From Canna indica (lineage: Eukaryota; Streptophyta; Magnoliopsida; Zingiberales; Cannaceae), in contig CP136897.1 of the NCBI GenBank assembly GCA_034359265.1, forward strand, positions 24,360,001 through 24,424,000: 64,000 nt of DNA, read 5' to 3'. The position numbers were made by a program, and so were the translations under genes. How positions within the stretch are numbered: position 1 is the stretch's first letter; each line of letters starts with the position of its first letter. Positions 1-10,954 of this stretch are shown here, one piece after another. The notes below the pieces were generated by a model that was not told the origin of the DNA, ran no database searches, and saw only the letters and a program-made list of their open reading frames with translations.

Positions 1-378
1 CCGAGTGAAATCCTATCTTGCGAAACAAATGAACCACGAGACTTTTGTATTTCATATATGCTTTTATAATATTTGTATAGATTTGTATTTAGATCTTTGT
101 ATTTCATATATGGTGCGGGGTCGTCTGCCTTCACTTCTTACACCGCTGATCCATCAACATCAAATGCGGGCCAAGATCGATTTGCAGTCTTAGAGGTTTC
201 ACACGTAGAATTACATGCTTCTCACGTAGCCTTAGAGGCTTCTCATGCACGCCTCATCACCGAGGTGGCCTATATGATGGAGTACATGACACATATTGCT
301 TCTTCCATGCCTGGTGCTCCGGCCCCTCCGCCTCCCTCATCATTCGACGTGATGCCAGCTGATGCCCTCTCGATGTAG
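1..378 (+). pseudogene. C-terminal tail of a CACTA (Ptta/En/Spm, Transposase_24-like) second-gene product
   Basis: The frame that ends at the TAG at 376-378 encodes a small alanine/histidine-rich heptad segment (repeats such as LEVSHVELHASHVALEASHA), then a proline stretch (APAPPPPSS). Such tails end the second protein (TNP1/Transposase_24 type) of many plant CACTA elements, after the conserved DNA-binding part. The conserved part itself would lie left of the window, so this is a fragment by position. The GCGACGG-rich block just downstream fits a CACTA subterminal region. The assignment rests on composition and on resemblance to the tails of this family. A coiled-coil end of another plant gene is possible. 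Confidence 0.35.
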
Positions 379-594
379 CCCCTCTCCTCACCGTATCCCT
401 CGCTGCATCCCTCGCCGCCATGTGATGCGCTTCATGATTGATGTATACTTTATTTTCTATTTTGATGTAAACATTTTTTGATCTGATGTAATATGTTTTG
501 ATACAATGTAAACATTACATTTTGATATAAATATGATGGTTTATATTAGAATTTGATGTCTCGTTTGATATATTATAGGCATTTTAATTAAATA

Positions 595-900
595 CTATAA
601 AATCACGTCTGCGATGCCATTGCGACATCGACGCCATCACAAAAGATTTATTGACCAGGTCGCCAAAAGCGGTCGCAATTGGCGACCAGGTCTGCGACGG
701 CAACGACAGTCGCATCGCCATCGCAGAAGTTAATTTTGCGACCGCAACTGCGGCCGCAGGGCCGTTACACATATAAAGTTGCGACGGCATCGGCACGTCG
801 CGGATGTCACACGACCACATTATGCGGCGGCTTCTTTCCGTCGCAGAACAATCACAAACATTATTTACTTGTGACGGCTTCTCCTTCGCCACCACATTCC
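595..900. repeat. GC-rich subterminal-type repeat block with GCGACGG/CCGTCGC motifs
   Basis: Short motifs such as gcgac, ggtcgc, ccgtcgc and gcgacggc recur on both strands across about 300 bp. This is typical of the subterminal transposase-binding regions of CACTA elements, and it follows a CACTA-like protein tail. I could not find a terminal CACTA/TAGTG inverted repeat that would define an end, so the element boundary is unknown. Confidence 0.35.
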
Positions 901-1426
901 AGTTACCCTCCCCGTGCTCTCTGACGTACGTCGTTAGTGCAGCGTCTTCGTCCGCCGTCTGTCCAACGCCCCTTCTTCATCCCTCCTTATGGTATTCCTC
1001 GCTAATTGTGCATGATCTTTCGCTTCTTCGCCATTGCAGAAGAAGGTACGTACGTATAGATCACTCGATCACCTGCCTTTATTTCTTTTTGCTGATCGCA
1101 AAAGTAATCGATCAGCTGTCTTTATTTCTTCGCTTGCTAGGGCACTCGATCAGGAGAAGGAAGTGGGCGGGAAAGAGAATTGGAATCAGGAGATGAGCGG
1201 GAATGGAAATAAAAAGGGGAAAAAATATTAATGATCTAATTAAGTATACCCGCCATAGCTGCCACGTAGATATTTGGAAATAAAACAAAGCACTTAATTT
1301 CATTAAATAATTAATCACTGTCCATATATCTAATTAATATTTTTCGCCAATTAATAGCAGGCTTTATTATATATATTTTATATAACCAAACATAAAATAT
1401 TTTATGCAACAGATATTTGAAGAGCC
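901..1426. other. No gene recognised; AT-rich spacer
   Basis: Open frames here are short and show no recognisable motif. The sequence becomes AT-rich after about 1210. I see no tRNA, repeat array or conserved exon. Confidence 0.5.
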
Positions 1427-1600
1427 TCAACCTATATATGTTGCATCCCAAGACGTCATCAGCATATCTTCTATACTAGGATCTTGTAGAAGAACCTCCA
1501 ATTCGTTGTCCAGGAGCTGCTGATCCACATGCATGCAGCTGCTAGGTAGCTGGGTTGAAGGCGGTAGCTCTGCCATAGGGCTAGAGGTGGAGGTAGCAAT
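1427..1600 (-). pseudogene. Gene-tail fragment, unidentified protein (copy 1)
   Basis: Read on the minus strand, an open frame runs to a TGA at 1429-1427 and encodes an acidic, leucine-rich end containing PMAELPPSTQLPSS and NELEVLLQDPSIEDMLM. The same nucleotide pattern, diverged but alignable (for example gggttgaaggcggtagctctgccatagggc), recurs on the same strand at about 13071-13490. The two are therefore paralogous fragments of one family. I do not recognise the family. The composition fits an activation-domain tail of a transcription factor, but that is inference. Upstream coding sequence is not visible. Confidence 0.35.
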
Positions 1601-2029
1601 CAGACCATGTACGCAATATTCCGTGGCATGATCTACGCGCAGAATTTATTTTTCTCGTTCAAACCATGTACGCAATCTAGTTCAGGTGCTGTAAAATAAC
1701 ATAAATGATGGGTAAGTCCAACTAGGACTTAGTGAGTAGATCAACCATCAATTCATCAAATCAATCATCACACATAAAAATATAAATAGCCGATATATAA
1801 TGAACAACAACAATGACAGGAATAATCAACAATAATCATCATTTACATGAGATATAAATATCACCAAGCATAACCATCCACTCATATAAATAATAGTCAT
1901 AATGAGCATATCCAATAATCCAACAAGATATAACATTCATCAAGTTTAACCATCCATGAGTATAAATGACAATCGAAATGCACGTATCCAATATCTTAAC
2001 GAAAATAAACCTCATGTAATTAATCAACC

Positions 2030-2520
2030 ATCCAATCAAGCCACTCAGGTCGGTCGTCAGTGTGGCGGTGCTGACGAGCTTCCCGGTCCAGGGACCCGTC
2101 AGTCCAATAATCCAAAGACCCATCGGTCTACGAGTCGGGCGCTAATCACCTCTGTCTCAGCGTACTTCCTGCTCACGTCAACCGAGTTGGTCGTCAGTGT
2201 GGTGGCTGATGAGCTTCCCGGTCCACAATCACAAACACGTCCAGGCATGTATATAATAACCAGTAATTAACAATAAATAAATATAACATCCACAAATCAA
2301 CAATAATCATCCAACATCCACACAAGCCACCCGACTCGGTCATGAGTGTGGCGATGTTGACGAGCTTCCCGGTCCAGGGACCCATCGGTCATAATCCAGA
2401 GACTCGTTGGTCTACGAGTCGGTTGTTGATCACCTTTGTCTTAGCGTACTTCCTGCTCTTGCTACCCGGGTCTATCGTCAGTGTGGCGGTTGGCGAGCTT
2501 CCCGGTCCTCATCCACAAGC
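2030..2520. repeat. Tandem ~140 bp modules inside LTR block A
   Basis: The phrase cggtcgtcagtgtggcggt, followed by gacgagcttcccggtcca, recurs about four times (near 2050, 2190, 2337 and 2472). Spacing is roughly 130-150 bp, with intervening 'gtctcagcgtacttcctgctc' segments. Block B carries the same modules near 9490-9800. Confidence 0.75.
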
Positions 2521-2545
2521 ACATCCAGGTATTCACAACCAATCC

Positions 2546-2548
<3 letters not shown>

Positions 2549-2583
<35 letters not shown>
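2549..2583. repeat. (AT)n microsatellite
   Basis: An uninterrupted AT dinucleotide run of about 35 bp. The matching position in block B (about 9845) has only a short AT run, so the length varies between copies. Confidence 0.9.
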
Positions 2584-2586
<3 letters not shown>

Positions 2587-3375
2587 ATAAAATAAAATAA
2601 ATGCGTAACACCTTCATGCCAATAAATCGTCCCGGAACCACTGGAGCCCTTAGTATCCACAAGTAAAGGGACACCTTCGTAGCATGTGAGTAACGACAAT
2701 TTAAGAGATAGTCAAAATAAATCGTATTGCGCACAATTAAATCAAACCATGCCATTCATCTTTAAAATATAAGGAAACACCATCCATATTTCAACACGTC
2801 AAGGGAAATCTATCTTTTACTTGTCTTTAACCTCTTCCTTCTTGTGTTTGCCCCTAAATTGAATGTATAAACATATATGAGCAGTTTAATTCCTACCACC
2901 AAGTTTAAGCTCCCTAAATTGATGTGTACTGCCCTAATGCTTGATCAATCTAAAATCATGAAACAATGCCAAAATGAACTTCAATAGTAAAATTTATGGA
3001 GTGGAGCAACAAGATAATATTTCGGCATAGGATAATACTGATCTAGGATGAGATTCACTTTATTAACTATTAAAAACATCAAATCAACCTAGATTGGAAT
3101 CATAAAACATATCAAACATGAAATTTTAACTCGGCATGCAAGACGAGGCATCGACCACCTACTGTTTTCAAAATCTGGAGGTCTGATGGTGAAACAGACC
3201 TCGCCAATGAATTCAGAACATCAATTAGGTGCAATTTCATATATAACATGAATATTTTTGTTAACCTTAAGGCCTCCAAATAATTATTTATAATAATATA
3301 AGAATTACTTTAAATTTATTTAATAAATCACTGTTACGAACGAATATAATGGTGTTACCATTAATAAATCAATAA

Positions 3376-3680
3376 TGAAATCTCAGCCCTTCATCTAAAC
3401 ATGATCAAATCACAGCCTTCCATCTAATATGATGCAATCACAGTCCTCTATTTAACATGATGCAATCTCAGTCTTACATCTAACCAGATGCAATCATAGC
3501 TCTCCATCTACATGATGCAATCACAACTTTACATCTAACCAGATGCAATCACAATCCTCTATTTAACATGATGCAATCTCAGCCTTATATCTAACCAGAT
3601 GCAATCACAGCCCTCCATCTACATGATGCAATCTAAGCCTAACATCTAACCTGATGCAATCTCAGTCCTCCATCAACACA
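3376..3680. repeat. ~36 bp tandem repeats in LTR block A
   Basis: Units of the type 'gatgcaatcacagccctcca', alternating with 'tctaaccagatgcaatc', are repeated about eight times with point changes. The same array occurs in block B at about 11490-11850. Confidence 0.8.
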
Positions 3681-3802
3681 AGATCAAATCTCTACCATTC
3701 ATCTCGACCAATTCAATCCAGCCCTTCATCTCACCCAAATCAACATCAGCCCTTTATTTCATCTCCCCCACCTAGGTCACTATCTCCATCACCTCCTCCA
3801 CT

Positions 3803-4249
3803 CATCCTACTAGAGGTGGCAATGGGCCGGGCCCGGCCACGACTCGACCATGCCCAAGGGGTGGGTTGGGCTCGCCCCCATTGGGCACATGGGCCGTGCT
3901 CGGCACGACCCGAAAGCGGGCCGTGTGGAGCCCGACACGGCATGGGCTTGGCCTTGCGCCCGTAGGCTAGGCCTAGCTTGGTTTTCTGTGCTAGGCTTGA
4001 GAAATATAACCTTTAGATAGTGAAATTATAAATAAACAGATAATAGCTCTTGATGTGGTGGTTAGTTCATTAGAAAAAAGATTGAAGGATAGTGGTTCGA
4101 GTCTCATTGTCGACCTTAATAATGTATGTTTTTAATATATTTCGGGCCAATTCGAGCTGGCCCAGGCCCGAATGGGTGGGCTCAGGCCCGGGCTGGGCCG
4201 CCCCTTTGAGCAGTGCAAGGCACGACCCATTGTCACCTCTACATCCTAC
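3803..4249. mobile_element. Non-autonomous hAT element (431 bp) with 8-bp TSD CATCCTAC
   Basis: The element is 3811-4241. Its ends are TAGAGGTGGCAATGGG and CCCATTGTCACCTCTA, a terminal inverted repeat with one mismatch over 16 bp. Direct copies of CATCCTAC flank it at 3803-3810 and 4242-4249. The equivalent place in LTR block B (about 11967-11975) reads 'cactcatcctaccattg' with a single CATCCTAC and no element, so it is a natural empty site. Subterminal regions are rich in GGGCC/GGCCC. There is no transposase. The 8-bp TSD and TAGAGGTGGCAA ends are typical of plant hAT elements. Confidence 0.9.
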
Positions 4250-4888
4250 CGTCGCCGACTGCCTTCGCGACGCCTCGCCGGGCGTGCCGAGAAGGCACGG
4301 CAGGTGCTGACCGGCAGGCTGCACAGAAAGAGGAAAAAGAAAAAAAGAATTTTTTTTTTCCAAAAGGGGTAAACAACATATATAGTTCAATTAAGAAACG
4401 ACCGATCTGACTTTCGATCCGATACGAGAAAACATGTCGAAAATCGAAGAAAAACCCCGAGATATGAGAACAACGACATCAATCGAGAATTGGAGAAAAG
4501 AAGGTCTAAATCCACTCACCGGAAGGAGAGAAAATGGAAGAAAAAGATGCGCATGATCTTCCCCCGATCGACACCGACGAACTCGCGAAAATTCGACTCT
4601 AATGGCTCCTTCTTCTCGGCGACGCCCTCTCTCTCCTCTTTCCTTTTCCTCAGATAGCGTGCGGCTAAAACCCCTAGCTGCACACCCCAAGGTCTAATTT
4701 ATGGATACTGATTGAGCCCAAATGACCAAAATACCATTACCTAAGCTATCCAACTTAAACAGCCAATAACTCACCCGTTCTAACTTCGATTCGAGATCCG
4801 ATTGCACCGCTAAATTTGTCTCGAGACTCTCTATCATCCTAGCATGCTAAATCACATAGATAAGACAAATAAAATTTCCTTTAATTTT

Positions 4889-6560
4889 ATTTGCTCACCC
4901 AAAAGGAGTTGAACCTGAGGCAGAGAAGATGGCTTGAACTTTTGAAGGACTATGATTGCACGATTATGTACCATCCGGAGATAGCTAATGTGGTGGCAGA
5001 TGCTCTGAGCAGAAAGTCTATGGATAGTCTAGCGCATTTGACGATCAGGAGGAGGCCGTTGGCTCAGGAGTTGGCCATGTGTTTGGATGACGAGGCAGTC
5101 TTGTTAGTATCAGCTTATGGTGCGTTGGTGGTTCACCTGAGGGTGCAGTCCACGTTGGTAGACATGCTGCGGGCAGCGCACAAAGATGATGTTTTTTGTG
5201 CACTCTCTAAGGATTTGACCAGGTGAGACGATGCTGATAATAGTTTTGGTATTGACTCGGAGGGCGTACTAAGAATTAAGAACAAGATAGTGGTGCCAGA
5301 TTTGGCTGAGGTTTGCAGGCATGTGCTAGAGATGGCTCATCGATCCATATACACTATGCATCCGAGAGTCACAAAAATGTACCGTGATCTGAGGCAAAAT
5401 TATTGGTGGAAAGGCATGAAGAGAGAGGTGGTCGAGTTCGTGTCTAAGTGCCTGGTGTGTCAGTAGGTTAAGGCTGAGCATTTAAAGCGGCAGGGTTACT
5501 TCAAAACCTAGAAGTAATAGAGTGGAAAAAGGAGAAGATAACCATGAATTTTGTGACAAGGTTGCCAAAGTCTGGGAAGGGCAATGATTCTATCTGGGTA
5601 GTGGTGGATTGTCTAACCAAGACGTCATATTTTATATCAATCAGGACGGCCTTTTCAATCGAGCAGTATGCGAGGTTGTTCTTGGATCAGATCGTCGCAT
5701 ATCATGGTGTTCCTATTATGATCATTTCAGATCGGGGTACTCAGTTCACAGCTCGATTCTGGCAATCTTTCCAGGAGGCGTTGGGCACTTAGGTTCGGTT
5801 CAACACCGCTTTTCACCCTCAGATAGATGATCAATCGGAGTGGACCATTCAGACGTTGGAGGATATGCTGAGAGCATGTGTCGTAGATTTGGAGGGCAGT
5901 TGGGAGAGACACTTACCCATAATTGAGTTTGCCTATAATAACAACTATCATAACAGCATTGGGACGACCCTTTTGAGGCATTGTATGGGCGGAGATACAG
6001 GTCACCTGTAGGTTGGTTTGAGGCTGGGGATTCCCTTATGATGGGACCTGACCTGGTTGAGGAGGCAGTAGAAAAGGTGAAGCTAATCAGGGGGAGGTTG
6101 TTGGCAGCTCAGAGTCGCCAGAAGATGTATGCGGATGGAAAGGCCAGGGAGGTAGAGTTTGCTGAGGGGGACATGGTGTTCCTCAAGGTATCCCTTATGA
6201 AAGGGGTGGTGATGTTTGGCAAGAGAAGGAAGCTAAGCCCTAGGTTCGTCGGGCCATTCCCTATTCTCAAGCGCTGAGGAGCTTTGGCATATGAGTTGGC
6301 CTTACCTCCCAGTATGGACCGGGTGCATGCGGTGTTCCATGTATCTATGCTGAAGAAGTATGTCCGGGATGAGTCCCATGTGATTGAGCCTACCACAATG
6401 GAGGTGGATTCAATAGTCTCATATGAGGAGTGACCAGTTGAGGTGCTAGACCGGCAGATAAAAAAATTGAGGTCCAAGGAGATTTCCTTGGTTAAGGTCA
6501 GAAGGGAGCACCATTCCGGGAGGTGGAGCAGGATATGAGGGAGCGATATCCTTCGTTGTT
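4889..6560 (+). pseudogene. Ty3/gypsy (Tekay-like) pol remnant: RNase H end, integrase, chromodomain
   Basis: Translation starts inside the RNase H region ([20 protein letters not shown], then the ADALSRKS motif), so the 5' part of the element is missing. Next come the integrase zinc-binding region (HP...CLVCQ around 5340-5465) and the integrase core with [12 protein letters not shown] and ISDRGTQF (about 5600-5740). The glutamate-bearing QSEWTIQ segment lies near 5835. A chromodomain-like end follows (EEPVEVLDRQIKKLRSKE region, about 6425-6530). Many stops and frameshifts interrupt it (for example near 5224, 5464, 5790, 6276 and 6432). The chromodomain at the end of integrase points to the chromovirus/Tekay group. 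The element is dead. Confidence 0.85.
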
Positions 6561-7029
6561 TGATGATATGGTGAGTCCTTAAACTTCTTTTTTGAAAATC
6601 CGAGGATGAATTTTCTTTAAGAAGAGAGGATTGTAATATCCTAGATATTAATATTTATTTTTGCTATGGTTTGTGTTTGTCAACCTAGCGGGCTAGTCCG
6701 AGGTCGAGCCGAGTCGACTCATGGTCCGGTGCGAGCTTGCGAGCTCGGGTAAGTAGGAATATGAATTATGCAATTTCATTTCCTGCGTAGATAAATTTAT
6801 TTAATTATTCGATCGCATGTGCTTGAGTTATTAAATTATGTTGCATATTGATGTGCATATAAGTGATGCTTGTATTTATCATGGGGTTAGTACGGGTTGA
6901 GAAGTTAGTGGGTTTTGATCCGGGTTGAGGCGGATGCGGGTTAAAGGAGGTTAGGGTTGGAAGAGATGGGGAAGGGATTATAAAATCCCCCCTAGGGCTA
7001 TGCGGCTCCCTATTGGAGCCGCACAAGCC

Positions 7030-7215
7030 ATTGAGAGGAGAGAGGAGCCAAGCCGAGAGCCAGCCGCCCCTCCCTTCCTCTCTCTTGGAGCTGCCGGGCA
7101 GAGCCAAGCGGAGGAGCCAATCGCCCTTCCTTCTTCTCTCTTGGAGCCGCCTGGCAGAGCCAAGCTGAGGAGCCAATTCCCTTCCTTCCTCTCTCTTGGA
7201 GCCGACGGCTGGGTA
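7030..7215. repeat. ~55 bp tandem repeats in the gypsy LTR leader
   Basis: Three to four units containing ctctctcttggagcc and gcagagccaag occur with a period of 55-56 bp (ttggag at 7085, 7141 and 7196). Confidence 0.8.
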
Positions 7216-7454
7216 GAGCCGCCCCCCCCCCCCCCCTTTCCCTTGTTTGAGCCGAGCCGCCACCCTTTGAGGCCGGATTCGGAGGCGCCGCTATTTCTTT
7301 TTCCCAATCAGGTGAGTGGTTTTATCCCTCATTTTCTTGGGTTTTCACTTGTATTCTTGAGCCGATTTGGGTATTTGTGAATTCTTGATCGTCTCTCTTC
7401 GATTTTGTGTTTTGATTGCCGAAATCTTGTGTCGACTTGTGGGAGAGAACCCGT

Positions 7455-7923
7455 GGATTCTACTTTGTGGCTCGGCAGCCCTAGGAATACCCTAGGAGTG
7501 TTCGGGCAAGGTGGAAGAAGGGGGTGCCCTCGAGATGTTTGATGAAATACCTAAGAGATGACTCTTGTGTGTTTTTGAGATTTATGCCTTGAATTGCTTA
7601 CCAAATTAGGTTCCTATATGTTAATGCATGCCTTGTAATTAATCTGTGATTTTTGGATAGTATTCATGTTTCACAAAGTTAAGGTTTGGATTCTACTTTG
7701 TGGCTCGGCAGCCCTAGGAATACCCTAGGAGTGCTCGGGCAAGGTGGAAGAAGGGGGTGCCCTCGAGATGTTTGATGAAATACCTAAGAGATGACTCTTG
7801 TGTGTTTTTGAGATTTATGCCTTGAATTGCTTACCAAATTAGATTCCTATATGTTAATGCATGCCTTGTAATTATTCTGTGATTTTTGGATAGTATTCAT
7901 GTTTCACAAAGTTAAGGTTTGGA
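7455..7923. repeat. 233-bp tandem duplication inside the gypsy LTR
   Basis: The segment starting ggattctactttgtggctc at 7455 is repeated almost identically at 7688 and ends near 7923 (…cacaaagttaaggtttgga). Only a handful of differences are visible (for example gtgttcgg/gtgctcgg), so the duplication looks recent compared with the decayed pol. Confidence 0.92.
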
Positions 7924-8843
7924 TCTTGATGCCATGTGTGTTCTTGATATGGGTTCTTGATTATGAAGCTTGATTCCTGTTTAAAGGTGATATTGATGCT
8001 TGTTAGTCTTGTTTAATAAATATGTATGTTGTAAGGTTTGTCTCAATATTAGAATTCTGTTTTGATAGTGATTAAAGATTTAATTTCTGTGAATTACGGA
8101 TTAATTACCATGATATGCTGAAAACTCAAATTTGCTGAAATTTCATGCTGAAATTGTTAATTCAGGGCTGATTTAGTAATCTCGATTGTGATGCATATAG
8201 TTTACTGAACACAGTCGTGTAACCTATCATTTTGACCAAAAAATATAGTCTGGATCCATAGGACACTATTTGGAAGTCAGATTCGACTTGGGTGCACAAA
8301 TTTTGGATCCAACAGTAAACTAAAAATAAAATCCTAAAACAAAACCCTAATTTTTGGCAAATGAAAATTTTAATTACATAATTAAAATCAAAGGGGCAGC
8401 ATAATCTGTTAAGAACCAACAAATTAGCATAATCGGTGAGGTGGGTTGGAGCACTTGGCACAGCTAGAGGGCAGAGGAGCCACATTGATCTCATAGCAGC
8501 CCTAGTTAGGGTCATAGTCGAGTTTTTGGTCGTTTGTCATGCACATTTATTTTGGTATTTTAGAGTTGTAGTCCCTTAGGGACATTCATGTCTTTTATTT
8601 CAGATTCCATTCGTAAATGAACCGTTGAACGTTGATTTATTATTTCCACACTTTACTAGTTTGCTAAACTTGTCTCTAATGAAATCTGATTTGGTTTTCC
8701 TTTTCATTGAAAATAAAACTCATTACATTCTTTCCGCTATGTGTTTATTCATGTGTTGGCATGTGCGTGGGTTAGGCTGCGGGGTATAGGCACGTATACG
8801 ATATACCCTGGTCGGTCATGTGACCCTGAGTTTGGGCGTGACA

Positions 8844-9186
8844 GGCTTGGATTTGCCACATACCCCGAAGCCTAATCCAACTCAAACACAACAACAATAA
8901 CCTGAATAGTGGGAGAAATTTTTTTTTGAGAAGAATAGACATGACATCACGAACCAAACCAAACCAAAACTCATTATGAACACACTGAACAAGTTATTAA
9001 AAATGAGTTTAAATAAATAAACAAGACTCCTAAAATAAAAATAAAATGCGAAAACAACAACCCGAGTCAACATGACTCAACAACTCAAAGAGACACTAAA
9101 TGACTCAAGTATCCTCCTCGATCACGATATGTCACGAGACCCACTGCCCTGCTCTCACCAGCCGCACTACTACACTATGGTACCTC
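8844..9186 (-). mobile_element. LTR tail facing the gypsy LTR tail-to-tail
   Basis: The plus-strand phrase accccgaagcctaatcc (about 8862-8879) is close to the reverse complement of ggttaggctgcggggt (8770-8786) at the end of the gypsy LTR. It continues into LTR block B at 9187. I read this as the end of a related LTR in the opposite orientation abutting the gypsy LTR. The evidence is a short inverted match only. Confidence 0.35.
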
Positions 9187-9896
9187 TCTGATCTAGCTCA
9201 GGTGTCATAAAATAACAAAAATGAGGGATAAGTCCAACTAGGACTTAGTGAGTAGATCAGTCATCAATTCACTAAATCAATCATCATGCATAAAAACATA
9301 AATAGTTGATATATAATGAACATCAATGATGATAGGAATAATCAGCAATAATCATCATTTACATGAGATATAAATATCACCAAACATAACCATCCACCCA
9401 TATAAATAATAGTCATACTAATAATCCAACAAGATACACCATTCATCAAGCTGATCACCTTTGTCTCAGCATACTTCCTGCTCACACCACTCGAGTCGGT
9501 CGTCAGTGTGCAAGCTGACGAGCTTCCCGGTCCACAGTCACAAACACGTCCAGGCATGTATATAATAACCATTAATTAATAATAAATAAATATAACATCC
9601 ACAAATCAACAATAATCATCCAACATCCACACAAGCCACCCGAGTCGATCGTGAGTGTGGCGGTGCTGACGAGCTTCCCGGTCCAATAATCTAGAGACCC
9701 ATCGGTCTACGAGTCGGGCACTAATAACCTCTGTCTCAGCGTACTTACCGCTCTTGCCACCTGGGTCGGTCGTCAGTGTGGCGGTTGGTGAGCTTCCCGA
9801 TCCACATCTACAAGCACATCCAGGCATTCACAACCAATCCACAATATATATATACTTAAAATAAACTAAATGCGTAACACCTTCATGCCAATAAAC
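9187..9896 (-). mobile_element. LTR-like block B, left part
   Basis: This is closely related to 1677-2625 of block A: 'ataagtccaactaggactta', the cggtcgtcagtgtg / gacgagcttcccggtcca modules and 'tgcgtaacaccttcatgccaataaa' recur in the same order. It is interrupted after about 9896 by a CACTA end, and the remainder resumes near 11345. Confidence 0.6.
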
Positions 9897-10385
9897 ACAT
9901 CCAGGCAAGCTCAACAGCAGTGGATGATTGGCATCGGCGACGTCGATAGCGTCGAAGAAATAGTAGCAGCAGGGAAGAAAGGGGGCGTCGGGTGCGATCG
10001 CAAGTCACATAAACTCATCAGCAATAGCTCACTTAATCGTGGCAAAGCCATTGCTAATAAGTAATATCATCAACAACGGCTTTGCGACCTTTGCAAAACC
10101 GTTGCATATAAGTATTTCATTTTCGCACCGCGAGGGTGCCATCGACTAAAGAACAACGGGTGTGAAAGTCGTAAGTACGATGTTGCTAATGTGATAATAC
10201 CATTAGCAATGGCCCACGCGACCTTTGTAATGCTGTTGCTGATAAATTATTTTTTTTGTGCGTCGCGTTCCCGCCATCTACTTGTTAGCAACGGCCCTAG
10301 TGCCCGTAAGAAAGCCATTAGTCATTGTAACAACTTGGGTGACTGTTGCTGATGACCGTTGCTAATTAACATATTTCTAGTAGTG
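9897..10385 (-). mobile_element. CACTA transposon end (one terminus only)
   Basis: The segment ends at 10385 with atttctagtagtg, the reverse complement of CACTACTAGAAAT. This is the same terminus as the large CACTA element that starts at 35849. Inside are the same subterminal motifs (caacggc / gttgctgat). Near 9950-10000 lies a sequence resembling the reverse complement of 36100-36145. It is therefore one end of a related element, reversed, cut at about 9897, with no partner terminus and no TSD that can be checked. Confidence 0.7.
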
Positions 10386-10954
10386 TCTCTCTCTCTATAG
10401 CTTTTTCAGCAATATTTATTGTGTCTAAAACAAAGAGCTAAAATTACGTTAGTTAATTAAAGTTGAATTTAACCATTTGTGCATATTCGTAACCATGCTA
10501 CGTGCAAATGTGAATATGCACACTTTATTCGTATTTATACCGCATCCTAAATACATTGTGTAATATAATATGAAGAATAAATCACTAAGTCACATAAAAA
10601 ATTGGTAACCTAGTAAGTATATGATAAGTATATATGTTAGGTTATAAAAACATTATTATGCCATATATAACAATTATTATTAAGGGTGTCCATTGGGTCA
10701 GGTAGACCCAATGAACCCGAGAATCCGACCCGATCAGAACTAATCGGGCTAGGCCGATTTGGGTAATCGGATCAAGGCGAGTTTAATTTAATCAAACCCG
10801 ATCATAGTTAGGTCGGGTCTCGAATTCCAATATTTGAAACTCAATGGCCGGATACATGACCTAATGATGTCCAAATATTTTTTGTTTTTTAAAATATATT
10901 AAAAAAAATTAAAGACAAGCTAGTCTTCTCGAGACCACCTTGTCTGAAACCATG
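10386..10954. other. No gene recognised
   Basis: AT-rich sequence. At 10690-10830 there is a stretch with repeated gggtc/gacc words (gggtcaggtagaccca, aggtcgggtctcg) resembling the ends of small DNA transposons, but I could not define termini or a TSD. Confidence 0.4.

Larger units (their letters stand above)
1677..4888 (-). mobile_element. Long LTR-like block A (retrotransposon LTR, minus orientation)
   Basis: This block is matched piece by piece by block B at 9187-12625 (landmarks: the aagtccaactaggacttagtgagtagatca stretch, 'tgcgtaacaccttcatgccaataaa', the gatgcaatc tandem repeats, and the ttccaaaaggggtaaacaacatatat to cgatcgacaccgac stretch). It has no coding capacity. On the minus strand it carries a promoter-to-leader look, including a TATA-like stretch near 4695-4705 followed by a GC-rich leader. 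That is why I read it as a long LTR in minus orientation. It ends abruptly at about 4888 against gypsy pol coding sequence. An hAT element at 3811-4241 interrupts it. The 5'/3' LTR status is not resolved. Confidence 0.55.
6632..8843 (+). mobile_element. 3' LTR of the Ty3/gypsy element (about 2.2 kb)
   Basis: Right after the pol remnant comes a purine-rich tract (aagaagagagga, 6619-6630), as expected of a polypurine tract. TGTAATATCC at 6632 is a plausible LTR start. The sequence gggcgtgaca ending at 8843 gives a TG...CA pair. The interval holds a TATA-like 'attataaaatcc' near 6976 followed by a GC-rich leader. No 5' LTR partner is in the window, so the ends are inferred from the TG/CA rule and the polypurine tract and not from a pairwise comparison. 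Confidence 0.6.

Noticed and set aside
901..960. Possible CACTA right terminus at 'cgtcgttagtg'
   Set aside because: Only five bases fit. There is no inverted partner or TSD in view.
3376..3680. CRISPR-like direct repeats
   Set aside because: Degenerate 36-bp plant LTR tandem repeats without distinct spacers, in a eukaryotic genome.
4050..4115. Possible tRNA gene
   Set aside because: A- and B-box-like words are present, but I could not form an acceptor stem or cloverleaf. It lies inside an hAT MITE.
6805..7380. Overlapping open frames on both strands in the gypsy LTR
   Set aside because: They lie in tandemly repeated GC-rich leader sequence of the LTR and have no recognisable domain.
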